Position numbers and translations under genes: made by a program. The notes under the pieces are model-generated. The model worked only from the letters and a program-made list of their open reading frames with translations, was not told the DNA's origin and searched no databases. From Siminovitchia acidinfaciens (lineage in GTDB: Bacteria > Bacillota > Bacilli > Bacillales > Bacillaceae_C), in contig NZ_QYTV02000001.1 of the NCBI RefSeq assembly GCF_003605385.1, positions 346,469-389,923 of the forward strand: a DNA stretch of 43,455 nt, in the 5' to 3' direction. Position 1 is the stretch's first letter, and the number at the start of each line of letters is the position of its first letter. This document shows positions 8,628 to 16,356 of this stretch, piece by piece.

Positions 8628-8826
8628 CCACAGAGACGCCCAACTATATGTATCTACTTTAGCTTCTTTTGACTATATCCTCTGTGGAGGGCTGTACTGT
8701 ACAGAGCGAAGCGGATGCTAGAGGCTAACTATGGTGAAATGGGATCTGGGAGTCGCCGAACTGCTTGAATTTTTTCAACAGGGATCTGTAAATAAAGACT
8801 CCCCGCCTTAAAAATAGCGGGGAGTC
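8628..8826 (+). ncRNA. Possible structured RNA ending in a terminator (weak lysine-riboswitch resemblance)
   Basis: Three features lie in one 200-nt plus-strand stretch with no ORF. CCACAGAG (8628-8635ish) pairs with CTCTGTGG (8680-8688). A segment around 8732-8760 reads GGTGAAAtGGGAtct then GTCGCCGAA, like the conserved core of the lysine riboswitch. A perfect 10-bp hairpin GACTCCCCGC/GCGGGGAGTC (8797-8826) follows like an expression-platform terminator. The expected 5' part of an L-box (GAGGnGCG ... AGAGTA) is not convincing, and no plus-strand gene follows for over 1.2 kb. It could be a decayed riboswitch, another RNA, or chance. Confidence 0.3.
8797..8826. terminator. Perfect 10-bp terminator-like hairpin
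   Basis: GACTCCCCGC (8797-8806) and GCGGGGAGTC (8817-8826) enclose CTTAAAAATA. The downstream base run (TATTGG) is only weakly U-rich on the plus strand, and the element sits downstream of the minus-strand small gene at 8946-9110, so it may serve either strand. Confidence 0.6.
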
Positions 8827-8945
8827 TATTGGTTTAACAATTGGTTTTTAGCTGATGCCGGAATAACATCATTTTTATTTTGTCTCATTCATGAAAAGGT
8901 AATGGCAAGCCTATTAGGGACCTGATTAAAAGGTGGAAATGCTTG

Positions 8946-9110
8946 TTACGACTCTTTTTCTTCACTATCTTTTTCAGTTACTGGCGCCATTCCGCCAGCC
9001 CCAGCTGCATCCCTTTCAGGGTCAGTAGGAAAAGACGTCTGTTTCCTTTTAGTTTGCTTCTCGGCTTCTTTGGAAGTGTTAGGCGACTTTTGTTTATTGT
9101 CTGGTAACAT
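8946..9110 (-). CDS. Small acidic, Lys/Glu-rich hypothetical protein
   Basis: A 54-codon gene beginning MLPDNKQKSPNTSKEAEKQT and ending EKDSEEKES. It has an excellent AGGAGG 7 nt before the ATG. The sequence is low-complexity, very hydrophilic and probably disordered, with a central DPERDAAGAGGMAPV. Short peptides of this type are common and uncharacterised in Bacillaceae. I do not recognise a domain. Confidence 0.65.
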   Translation of the reverse strand: MLPDNKQKSPNTSKEAEKQTKRKQTSFPTDPERDAAGAGGMAPVTEKDSEEKES

Positions 9111-9277
9111 ACGACTTCCTCCTTTGTTTCCTCTTACTCTATATTTTTCCTCTTTTTCATTTGGTAAACCAACGCCTAGTTTACCGGCTGCAGCTGGATG
9201 TTTTTGAAAACGAGCTTATCACCGGCTTTTGCTATGCCGACAATCATGGCGCATATCCGACCTTAATTAATGCCACC

Positions 9278-9311
9278 AAAAAACAGGCCGCACAATCCCT
9301 TGTGCAACCTG
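9278..9311 (-). terminator. Terminator of the DUF1540 gene
   Basis: On the minus strand ACAGG-TT-GCACAA-GGGA-TTGTGC-GG-CCTGT is followed by TTTTTT (9278-9283 complement). It lies 17 nt after the stop of the DUF1540 gene. Confidence 0.8.
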
Positions 9312-9327
9312 TTTTCCTCATTCACCC

Positions 9328-9477
9328 TTATCTTAATTCAAAAGTTTGGCAATCCGTTTCCTTGACTGTTTCAGCTTCAGGTACATGAGAGGTGACAAAT
9401 ATTTCGTTCGCATCGCATCTGTTTCCTTTCACCCAATATTTACAGGAATCCACATCGCATAAAACATCTTTTGCCAT
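9328..9477 (-). CDS. DUF1540 domain protein
   Basis: A 49-residue cysteine-rich protein. The pattern C7DVDSC12KYWVKGNRC21DANEI matches DUF1540, a short metal-binding-like module seen in Firmicutes and often linked to sporulation; a fourth cysteine is at residue 43. GAGGTG 6-7 nt before the ATG supports the start. A strong terminator follows the stop. Confidence 0.85.
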   Translation of the reverse strand: MAKDVLCDVDSCKYWVKGNRCDANEIFVTSHVPEAETVKETDCQTFELR

Positions 9478-10085
9478 AGTATTCACCTCATTTTATAGAA
9501 ATTTTGAGTCCACTCCATCGTACCTTTGGTTTTTTTATTCCCGCATAGATTCTGGGTAAACCTTCCTGCCAGTTACTGTATACGCAGCAGCCAAGGGATT
9601 AAGAAATATTAATAACGCAAATAAAAGCATCGAACTCGCATTTAAGCTTATCTTTTACCATGATTGCTTCAAGGTTCCCACATTTACAGCCGTGGTCGTG
9701 GCAACGCTAGACAACTGCTCCATCCCTACTATTAGGTTGTGAAACATGTAGAAGTCTAATCGATTCGTACATTGATTAGATCAAATCATTTATCTATCAT
9801 GTATTAATACATTGCAGACCTTCTAAGAGGGGTGAAAAAATAGGATTTATGAATCTTATGTTTACCGGAACGGTGAATGCGTAAGATAGGTGATTGATAA
9901 GGCTTTTCGCCGACTAGAGGTATTGAAAGCCGATTGCCCACCCTGTCAAACATTTGTGCCATGGTGTAAGGCATCAAAAGTAAACTTCAAATTACAACAG
10001 GACTAACACCAATAATACAAAGCAAAAGAAAACCAAGTACTAGTAAGCTTTTAAGGGAATTTTCACATGAAATGAGGGATAAATC
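9478..10085. other. Gene-poor stretch with hairpins and a possible gene remnant
   Basis: About 600 bp without an intact gene. It holds a short Cys/His-rich minus-strand frame (9599-9706), a nested stem TAGAAGTCT (9749-9757) / AGACCTTCTA (9816-9825) with inner CTAATC / GATTAG, and a hairpin ATCTTA...TAAGAT around 9850-9886 with inner TTTACCG/CGGTGAA. None has a recognisable function. Confidence 0.5.
9599..9706 (-). pseudogene. Possible remnant of a Cys/His-rich gene
   Basis: The minus strand reads RCHDHGCKCGNLEAIMVKDK and continues LKCEFDAFICVINIS to a stop. The composition looks like real protein (a CxDHxCxC cluster, then amphipathic residues), but the frame is closed by a TAG immediately upstream and has no start codon or ribosome binding site. 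It may be a decayed spore-coat-type or metal-binding small protein, or chance. Confidence 0.3.
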
Positions 10086-10475
10086 ATGATACAAAAAATG
10101 GAACACACGGCGATCATGGTTCATGATATGGAGCGATCCATTGAATTTTACTGTGAAGTGCTCGGATTTAAAGTACGCCTTAGAGGTCGTAAACCTGATC
10201 GGGAAATGGCTTTCCTCTACCTTGAATCCCAGCCGGATATGGAAATTGAGCTAATCTGTGATGTTGATTCAGTAGTATGCTACAACGCTGACGGGATCGT
10301 GAATCATCTTGCATTTACTGTAAACGAAATAGAGACGGCCATCGGCTATTTAAAGGATAAAAGTGTAGAATTTTGTTCTGATGAAATTAAGCCAACTCTT
10401 GAAGGTGGACGCATGATTCTTTTTTGGGGGCCGAGTCGGGAGCTTTTACAGCTCGTTGAACGGGTTAATAATTAG
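10086..10475 (+). CDS. VOC family protein (glyoxalase/bleomycin-resistance fold)
   Basis: A 129-residue single-domain VOC protein. MEHTAIMVHDMERSIEFYCE is the first beta-alpha unit with the N-terminal metal-ligand histidine (H7). NHLAFTVNEIETAI near residues 72-85 supplies the second half, and ILFWGPSRELLQLVE the last strand. Metal-dependent isomerases, dioxygenases and resistance proteins share this fold, so the substrate is open. GAGGG about 8 nt upstream fixes the start. It is separated from the catabolic region by a hairpin-containing gap. Confidence 0.85.
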   Translation: MIQKMEHTAIMVHDMERSIEFYCEVLGFKVRLRGRKPDREMAFLYLESQPDMEIELICDVDSVVCYNADGIVNHLAFTVNEIETAIGYLKDKSVEFCSDEIKPTLEGGRMILFWGPSRELLQLVERVNN

Positions 10476-10516
10476 GTATTTAATAAACTGTCTTCAATTA
10501 AAACTGTAGGGGGAAA

Positions 10517-10597
10517 TTCCTTATACCTTCGGATAATTAGGCTAAGGCGAGTCCCTAGGTTTGCAGAGCTGAACTTTAAGTAAGGAACCTTTTTTTA
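10517..10597 (+). terminator. Hairpin with U-tract after the VOC gene
   Basis: TTCCTTA (10517-10523) can pair with TAAGGAA (10581-10587), followed by CCTTTTTTT. The loop is unusually large (about 57 nt) and could fold further, so this is either a terminator or a small structured RNA. The rest of 10476-10767 shows only A/T-rich promoter-like sequence. Confidence 0.45.
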
Positions 10598-10767
10598 TTT
10601 AATGGTTAAATTTTATTTCCGTAATTCAGCACAATAGTACGAATAATACAGAAAATAGTTACTTTTTAGACTGAATCATTCATTGTTTGTGAAAATATTG
10701 TGACATAAAATTGAGATAGTTAAGAAAAAACATTATTTGCATTCATTTTTAATTAAATGGTGAGAGC

Positions 10768-10884
10768 ATGGAAATTGATCTTTACGCCGAAATACAAAAC
10801 CAGGAGCAGTATAGAGGCCCACATGAGCGATTGAGAAACACGCGTAGGTTACCTGAGGATATTTCCGAATACTTCAAATATTGA
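10768..10884 (+). CDS. Small hypothetical protein, 38 residues
   Basis: A 38-residue ORF, MEIDLYAEIQNQEQYRGPHE then RLRNTRRLPEDISEYFKY. It has GGTGAG 5 nt before the ATG and ends 17 nt before the next gene. It is charged, with a strongly basic middle, and has no cysteines or membrane segment. I do not recognise it. Its position as first of three closely spaced genes ending in the aromatic-type regulator suggests co-transcription. Confidence 0.5.
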   Translation: MEIDLYAEIQNQEQYRGPHERLRNTRRLPEDISEYFKY

Positions 10885-10901
10885 TAGAGAGGTTATCTTA
10901 C

Positions 10902-11237
10902 ATGAATATCGATAAGGTAAACATTGTTTCTGTATCCGAATATGAACGATATGATCGACTGGTAAACTTACCCGATCTGAAATTCACCAGTTTATGCAGA
11001 AGAAAGTATTCCATCAATCGCGGAGTGTTTAATGTCATTGACGATTGGTTTTTCAACTATGGGATGACCAACATAGCTGCCAGAAGGAAAACAATTTTAC
11101 AATTCTTAGCTTATGTGTATGAAAAGAAGAAGCCGAAGCAAAGTGAGATGTATCTGCAGTTTGGAAAGGGTGGAGTCAAAAATCACCTTTATTATTTCAC
11201 CGATAAGTGCTTAAATCAGAATCAAACACATGAATAA
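10902..11237 (+). CDS. Hypothetical protein, 111 residues
   Basis: Unrecognised soluble basic protein. Visible segments are VSVSEYERYDRLVNLPDLKF, CRRKYSINRGVFNVIDDWFF, a helix NIAARRKTILQFLAYVYEKK and GKGGVKNHLYYFTDK near the C-terminus. The many basic and aromatic residues could suit nucleic-acid binding, but no helix-turn-helix is obvious. The ATG at 10902 is chosen over an upstream TTG (10881) because GAGAGG at 10886-10892 is well spaced. It ends 11 nt before the regulator gene. Confidence 0.6.
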   Translation: MNIDKVNIVSVSEYERYDRLVNLPDLKFTSLCRRKYSINRGVFNVIDDWFFNYGMTNIAARRKTILQFLAYVYEKKKPKQSEMYLQFGKGGVKNHLYYFTDKCLNQNQTHE

Positions 11238-11248
11238 GGGTGATATTT

Positions 11249-13141
11249 TTGGGAATTAAAGCACATGAACTCTCATTAGGCCATTTAATAACTACTCAAG
11301 AAAAATCCGGAATGAAACTAAAGGATCTAGGACTATTTTTCACGAGTGCAGATGCCTGGGGATTACTCCGGAAGGACTTAACTAGTGCTCTAGGTGTTAG
11401 CAGGGCAAAGAGATTTTTGATGCGTTATGGATGGAACTGCGGTGTCCATGAAGCAAGAATTCTAAAAGAAGCATTCGAGTGGAAAGATGAGTTGGATTGG
11501 CTGATCGCCGGCTCAAAAGTGCACCACCTCACAGGGAGGGTTTTATCCTACCCTGAGAATTTCCAAGTGGATATGAAAAAGGGAAGATTTAATGTTTCAG
11601 GAAACTGGATAGATTCTTATGAGGCGAATCAGCACTTGACTCATTCCGGTAAGCACCATGAACCTGTCTGCTATTATTTAATTGGTTATGCAAGCGGATA
11701 CACAAGTGAATGTATGGGCAAAAAGGTTATCTTTAAAGAGATCAATTGCAAAGGAAAAGGAGATGACCATTGCAGTTATATTGGAAAGACAGTAGAAGAA
11801 TGGGGTGAAGACGTTTCAGAAGACCTTTTCTTTTATGAAGATACGGACATGGCCATAGAACTGGACGAGATGTACAAAAGACTCGAACAGCAGAAAGAGC
11901 GGCTCAAAATAGGATATACACTCAGTCAAAATCTTACCCAGGACATGCTTCAAGGAAAAGGGCTCTCGGGATTTGCAGAAACAATAGGTAAAAGTCTCCA
12001 TTGCCCGGTCTTGATTGAAGGCAGGCATTTTGAAAAGCTGGCTGAATACGGAGACATCCCAGGGATACATAAATATATGAGTGTTACTAATATACAAAAT
12101 GAATTAAAAGACCTGGCGGGCAATTCTTTTGTTGAATGGTCACTTGAAGATAAGACTTTTAAGTTATTAACCACTCCCATTTTAATAGAAAGTAAGATCT
12201 TCGGTTATATAACGATCGTTATTGATCGGGAGAGTGACGATTTTTATAAGGACTTGTTAGAAAGGGCAGCAATTATTTCAGCCCTCCATATGCAAAATGA
12301 AAGAGTTGCCATTGAAACAGAGCAACGCTTAAAAGGAGAACTCCTGGAGCAGCTGCTTAATAATAAAGGAATTAACAAAAATGAGATATATGACAGGTTT
12401 TCATACCTGGACTACAACCTTTCCACCGAACACTACGTCATGTATGTAGTAATCCAGGAAGAAGCCCACGCTAAAGAGATTGATGATTATGGATATTTAA
12501 CTATTAGAAACAAAATCTCTGAATATATCTATCAAGATTTTTTATATGATGATAACCAGCCTTTATTACTGCCCAAGTTAAATTGTATACAAGCTATTAT
12601 TGATAAAAATTCAATTGATAAAAAATATAAATCTCCAAAACACTTTGGTGAACAGCTGATAAAAAAGTTGGGCGTTACAAACGTGTATATTGGATTAAGC
12701 GATCAGACAAAGGACATATCTGATTTCTATAAAAAGTTCCAAGAAGTCAAACGGGCAGTAGAACTGGCTATCTGGAAAAAAACGGATAATAAAGTCGTCC
12801 TTTCTAATGAATTGGGGCACTTGACCCTTTTCCTAAGTGCAAGAGACCCCGAAGAATTGGAAGCCTTTGCAAATGAAAACTTGGAATCTTTGATTGAGTA
12901 CGATGAAAAAAGAAATGCGGAATTGTTATATACCCTTATGCAGTATGCTCAAAACGAGTTTAATCTTCATAAAACTGCGAGAGAAATGTGTATTTCCATC
13001 AGTGGAATGCGGTATAGGGTTCAAAAGATTGAGGAACTGCTGGAAACAGATTTATCTGATTCGAATAGCCGGTTTCAAGTACAGCTTTCCCTGCAAATAT
13101 TGCTTTTGCTTGGTAAGGTGGATCACTTAACAATTGCTTAG
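11249..13141 (+). CDS. V4R-sensor / PucR-type transcriptional activator of aromatic catabolism
   Basis: A 630-residue regulator with an unusual domain mix. Residues about 20-200 form the XylR_N plus V4R sensor seen in phenol- and toluene-responsive activators: LGLFFTSADAWGLLRKDLTS, YLIGYASGYTSECMGK, then CKGKGDDHCSY with the zinc-type cysteines. A short coiled coil (EMYKRLEQQKERLK) leads to a GAF-like and CdaR-type middle region. The C-terminus (about 555-615) is the PucR helix-turn-helix: YAQNEFNLHKTAREMCISIS and MRYRVQKIEELL. XylR_N/V4R usually drives sigma-54 activators; here it is joined to a PucR output. TTG at 11249 is preferred over GTG at 11240 because AAGGGTG sits 6 nt before it. It immediately precedes the oxygenase genes and probably controls them. 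Confidence 0.85.
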   Translation: MGIKAHELSLGHLITTQEKSGMKLKDLGLFFTSADAWGLLRKDLTSALGVSRAKRFLMRYGWNCGVHEARILKEAFEWKDELDWLIAGSKVHHLTGRVLSYPENFQVDMKKGRFNVSGNWIDSYEANQHLTHSGKHHEPVCYYLIGYASGYTSECMGKKVIFKEINCKGKGDDHCSYIGKTVEEWGEDVSEDLFFYEDTDMAIELDEMYKRLEQQKERLKIGYTLSQNLTQDMLQGKGLSGFAETIGKSLHCPVLIEGRHFEKLAEYGDIPGIHKYMSVTNIQNELKDLAGNSFVEWSLEDKTFKLLTTPILIESKIFGYITIVIDRESDDFYKDLLERAAIISALHMQNERVAIETEQRLKGELLEQLLNNKGINKNEIYDRFSYLDYNLSTEHYVMYVVIQEEAHAKEIDDYGYLTIRNKISEYIYQDFLYDDNQPLLLPKLNCIQAIIDKNSIDKKYKSPKHFGEQLIKKLGVTNVYIGLSDQTKDISDFYKKFQEVKRAVELAIWKKTDNKVVLSNELGHLTLFLSARDPEELEAFANENLESLIEYDEKRNAELLYTLMQYAQNEFNLHKTAREMCISISGMRYRVQKIEELLETDLSDSNSRFQVQLSLQILLLLGKVDHLTIA

Positions 13142-13175
13142 CAAATACCCGACAAAAATAATGGAGGAATGCAAT

Positions 13176-13658
13176 ATGGATTCTAGAGAATTTAGAAACA
13201 CATTGGGGCATTTTGCCACAGGTGTAACTGTCATTACGACAAAAAATGGGACCGAAAATATCGGCTTGACAGCGAATGCATTTTCATCTGTCTCGCTGGA
13301 GCCGCCTTTGATACTTGTTTGTATCGACAAAAGAGCCAGAAGTATAGAAGCTTTTAAAAAGGACCGGCCATTTGTTGTAAATATTCTTCAACAGGGTCAG
13401 GAAGCGGAATGCTGGGGATTCGCCAAACAGGGTCAGGATAAATTTGCCGGTGTGACCTACACAGTTTCTGAAGACGGGGTCCCTGTGCTACAAGGAAATC
13501 TAGCTACGATTGAATGCCATGTCGATGAGATATTTGAAGGCGGAGACCATTATATCATTACCGGTAAAGTGAAGAAAGCCAATTACGACAAGGAAAAGAA
13601 CCCTCTATTATTTTTCAGGGGAGAAATACGGAAAATAAAGGATTTGGCTGTTATCTGA
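13176..13658 (+). CDS. NAD(P)H:flavin oxidoreductase, HpaC/IacG-like
   Basis: A 160-residue flavin reductase of the Flavin_Reduct family. It supplies reduced FMN/FAD to a partner monooxygenase. FRNTLGHFATGVTVITT, GLTANAFSSVSLEPPLILVC (FMN phosphate loop and strand) and GDHYIITGKV near the C-terminus are diagnostic. Length matches HpaC. GGAGG 8 nt upstream of ATG 13176 fixes the start; the frame is open further into the regulator. It begins 34 nt after the regulator, so it is likely in the same transcript. No flavin monooxygenase is adjacent; the obvious partner in the window is the acyl-CoA-dehydrogenase-like monooxygenase at 36470-37597, an inference. Confidence 0.85.
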   Translation: MDSREFRNTLGHFATGVTVITTKNGTENIGLTANAFSSVSLEPPLILVCIDKRARSIEAFKKDRPFVVNILQQGQEAECWGFAKQGQDKFAGVTYTVSEDGVPVLQGNLATIECHVDEIFEGGDHYIITGKVKKANYDKEKNPLLFFRGEIRKIKDLAVI

Positions 13659-13705
13659 TCAATTGAATCAACTATCAAATCACTTATCTTTAGGAGGAAC
13701 AAAAA

Positions 13706-14983
13706 ATGCTTTCAAAAGAAGACAATCAACTACTGACTCAAACAGGAGCTGGGACACCGATGGGAGACATGTTCCGAAGATATTGGATCCCTGCCCTGCG
13801 ATCAGAAGAACTTGAGAGTGACGGCAAGCCGCAGCGTGTAAGACTTCTGGGAGAAGACTTGGTTGCTTTCCGTGATACTGAAGGGAAAGTCGGCTTGATT
13901 GATGAGCGTTGCCCGCACAGAGGAACGTCTCTGTATTACGGGATCAACGCTGATTGCGGAATCCGGTGCATGTATCACGGCTGGAAGTTTGACACAGAAG
14001 GCAATTGCACAGAAATTCCTTCCGAACCTACGGACGGAAAATTCAGGCAATCCATTAAATTGAAAAAATATCCGGTGAAAGAAGTAAGCGGAATCATCTG
14101 GACATATATGGGACCGGAAGAGAAGATGCCGCCGTTCCCTGAGTTTTATTGGATGGGGCTGCCAGAAGAGAGCAAATTGGTAGAGCGCGTCTGGCAGGAG
14201 TGCAACTACGCTCAGGCGATGGAGAATGACCTTGATTTTGTTCACGCAGCATTCCTACATAAAGCACACATGGAACAAAGTGTAAAAGAAGGGATCCTTA
14301 GCAGCGATCTTGGAATTGATCCGAACCATCCGCTCGTTAAAAACCCGCCGGTCAAGCAGTCAGTCCAGGATACGAACTATGGAAAGCGATGCATTGCGGT
14401 AGGAATTGGAACTGAAGAAGAGAATGCTTTTATGGAAATCCATTATATTTTTCCGTTTTACACGTATCCACCACGGTTTGGCGGGGAAGACGGCATGTGG
14501 CATGCCTTTATTCCAAGAGATGACCACAGCACATGGACATGGGATGTCCAGTTCACTCATAAGGGAACGATTGATGTGCAAGCCCAGCATGAGAGACGCG
14601 GCTTGGATTTGGATGAGAATTACAGAAAGAAGATCAGCATGGAAAACGAATATGGCCAAGACCGGGAGTTGCAGAAGACGGGTAACTTCACTGGTATCCG
14701 GGGAATCGCCAACCAAGACCACGCGGCAACTGAAACGATGGGAACGATTGTTGACCGTACGCGCGAGCGATTGGGAACAAGTGATGTACCAATCATTCAT
14801 ATGCGCCGCCTGCTGCTGACTCAGGCAAAAGCGTTCAGGGACGGGAAAGATCCGATGCCTTTGGATAATGAATCATTACAGACACTGTACAGTGACGGTC
14901 TGTATGACGATAACAAGAAAACATGGCAGGAAGCTTTTCCGATGAAAGAACAATTTGAACCAAGAAAGAAGGTAGGACAATAA
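13706..14983 (+). CDS. Rieske non-heme iron oxygenase, alpha subunit (phthalate 4,5-dioxygenase type)
   Basis: A 425-residue ring-hydroxylating oxygenase. The Rieske [2Fe-2S] motif is C69PHRGTSLYYG ... C88MYHGWKF. The mononuclear iron site follows at ENDLDFVHAAFLHKAHME (about residues 173-190), with two histidines and the bridging aspartate. The overall layout (TGAGTPMGDMFRRYWIPAL start) is that of phthalate 4,5-dioxygenase and related one-component-alpha enzymes that lack a beta subunit, and none is found here. It activates O2 to hydroxylate an aromatic ring or side chain. Electrons could come from the reductase and ferredoxin at 27458-28781. AGGAGG 8 nt upstream supports the start. Substrate not readable from sequence. 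Confidence 0.9.
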   Translation: MLSKEDNQLLTQTGAGTPMGDMFRRYWIPALRSEELESDGKPQRVRLLGEDLVAFRDTEGKVGLIDERCPHRGTSLYYGINADCGIRCMYHGWKFDTEGNCTEIPSEPTDGKFRQSIKLKKYPVKEVSGIIWTYMGPEEKMPPFPEFYWMGLPEESKLVERVWQECNYAQAMENDLDFVHAAFLHKAHMEQSVKEGILSSDLGIDPNHPLVKNPPVKQSVQDTNYGKRCIAVGIGTEEENAFMEIHYIFPFYTYPPRFGGEDGMWHAFIPRDDHSTWTWDVQFTHKGTIDVQAQHERRGLDLDENYRKKISMENEYGQDRELQKTGNFTGIRGIANQDHAATETMGTIVDRTRERLGTSDVPIIHMRRLLLTQAKAFRDGKDPMPLDNESLQTLYSDGLYDDNKKTWQEAFPMKEQFEPRKKVGQ

Positions 14984-14991
14984 TCGCTTCT

Positions 14992-16191
14992 GTGAACGTG
15001 AAAAAGTATGACGGGTACCGCTCTTTCAATTATTTAGAGCCCGGCAAAGATTACAGAGAGTATGAACTCTCTTACGAACTTGACCGGGTTCCCCGTTTTA
15101 CCCTTGAGATGACCGTAGAAGAAGAGAAAGTTCTTCAGGAGATTTTAGAGAAGGAGCACATCGTGTCGCTGCGGGATCACGGGTTTATCACACCAAAGAA
15201 ATACAGGGATATCATTCCGTATTGCCGCCAGCTTCACACACATTTCCATTATGAAGGGATAGCCCGATCAGGCATCGATGTCATTTTTGAGAATTTCATG
15301 GATGGAATTTCCCTTATTACATCCAAAAATGGATTGAAATGGGACGATGTCATCTATCTGCTCGGAATCAGGTATGCGGATATTCAGAAGCAGGAGACAG
15401 TGTATATCGCCAGTGATTTCCAAGACATCCGGCAAGCGAAAGAAAACCGGCAAACTGCACTATTGCCGTCTCTGGAGGCGGCAAGTGCATTGGAAAATGA
15501 AGTCGACCGTGTAGACATCCTGTATGGATTTGGAATCCGTTGCATGGGAATTACATATAACCAGTCAAATACTTTAGGGTCAGGGCTTGGAGAAGAAGTT
15601 GACGGCGGCCTTACTCATTTCGGGCGAAAAGTCATTGAAAGAATGAACCGCTTAGGGATGATGATCGATATCTCCCATTGCGGCGACCGGACAAGCCTTG
15701 ATGTAATAGAAGCAAGCGAACAACCGGTCCTCATCACACATGCCGGAGCGAGGGCGTTATGGAATACTCCCCGGATGAAGTCCGATAAAGTGTTAAAGGC
15801 TTGTGCCGAAAAAGGCGGAATCATAGGAGTATGTGCGGCGCCTAATACGACGCTCACAAGAAACCACCCTGAACACTCCATCTATTCAGTGATGGAACAC
15901 TTCGCTTATCTGGTTGATCTGGTCGGAATTGATCATGTGGGCTTGGGGCCGGATACGTTTTTCGGGGACCATACGGCTATACAGCATGCGTTTGATGAGA
16001 TGCTGGGCATTGCCGACTCGCACAGCGGAGAGGAGTTTCAAGAAGCTTCCTACGTAAAGGGATTGGAAAATCCAGCGGAAGCCATGAAAAACATGATTGG
16101 CTGGATGGTGAAAGAAGGATATGCTCCTGCTGAGATCATCAAAGCTGCCGGCGGCAACGCCATGCGTGTGATGGAAGAAATATTGGCGTAA
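14992..16191 (+). CDS. M19 family membrane-dipeptidase-like metallo-hydrolase
   Basis: A 399-residue TIM-barrel hydrolase of the M19 (renal dipeptidase) family, which hydrolyses dipeptides or N-acyl amino acids with zinc. C-terminal metal motifs are intact: MMIDISHCGDRTSLDVI, PVLITHAGARALWNTPR and VGIDHVGLGPDTF. The classical N-terminal HxD motif (DGHND) is not seen; LRDHGF or LHTHFHYEG may replace it, so the subfamily may have another substrate. There is no signal peptide, so it is cytoplasmic. GTG at 14992 follows the oxygenase stop by 8 nt; the ribosome binding site is poor, suggesting coupling. It could release an amino acid from a conjugated aromatic acid, but that is inference. Confidence 0.75.
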   Translation: MNVKKYDGYRSFNYLEPGKDYREYELSYELDRVPRFTLEMTVEEEKVLQEILEKEHIVSLRDHGFITPKKYRDIIPYCRQLHTHFHYEGIARSGIDVIFENFMDGISLITSKNGLKWDDVIYLLGIRYADIQKQETVYIASDFQDIRQAKENRQTALLPSLEAASALENEVDRVDILYGFGIRCMGITYNQSNTLGSGLGEEVDGGLTHFGRKVIERMNRLGMMIDISHCGDRTSLDVIEASEQPVLITHAGARALWNTPRMKSDKVLKACAEKGGIIGVCAAPNTTLTRNHPEHSIYSVMEHFAYLVDLVGIDHVGLGPDTFFGDHTAIQHAFDEMLGIADSHSGEEFQEASYVKGLENPAEAMKNMIGWMVKEGYAPAEIIKAAGGNAMRVMEEILA

Positions 16192-16195
16192 AGGG

Positions 16196-16330
16196 CAAAG
16201 AAGCATTCCTGTTAAAAGGGTTGAGACATGCGGGGAAGTTGCAAAACTACTACACTTCCTTACTACGAAAGAAGCCGTTTATATCACCGGAGCCACATTT
16301 GATATAAACGGTGGTCTATTGATGAGTTAA
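16196..16330 (+). pseudogene. C-terminal remnant of a short-chain dehydrogenase
   Basis: After the dipeptidase stop the plus strand reads SIPVKRVETCGEVAKLLHFL and then TTKEAVYITGATFDINGGLLMS with a stop at 16328-16330. This is the conserved end of classical SDR enzymes (IPxKRxGxxxEVAxLxxFLxS...ITGATFDINGG). No Rossmann half, start codon or active-site Tyr/Lys is present. It closely resembles the end of the intact SDR at 35618-36379 (IPLKRAGEPKEVADLVSYLA ... TTGATFDINGG). It marks a deletion or rearrangement that removed an iacE-like gene from this position. Confidence 0.8.
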
Positions 16331-16356
16331 AAATAACAATTGGAGGTAGCAAAAAA

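Noticed and set aside
9161-9388. 75-codon plus-strand frame
   Set aside because: It runs through the terminator and 3' end of the DUF1540 gene on the other strand and has no family resemblance.
10476-10767. T-box or tRNA in the gap after the VOC gene
   Set aside because: No T-box AGGGTGGNACCGCG motif and no cloverleaf; only a loose hairpin with a U-tract.
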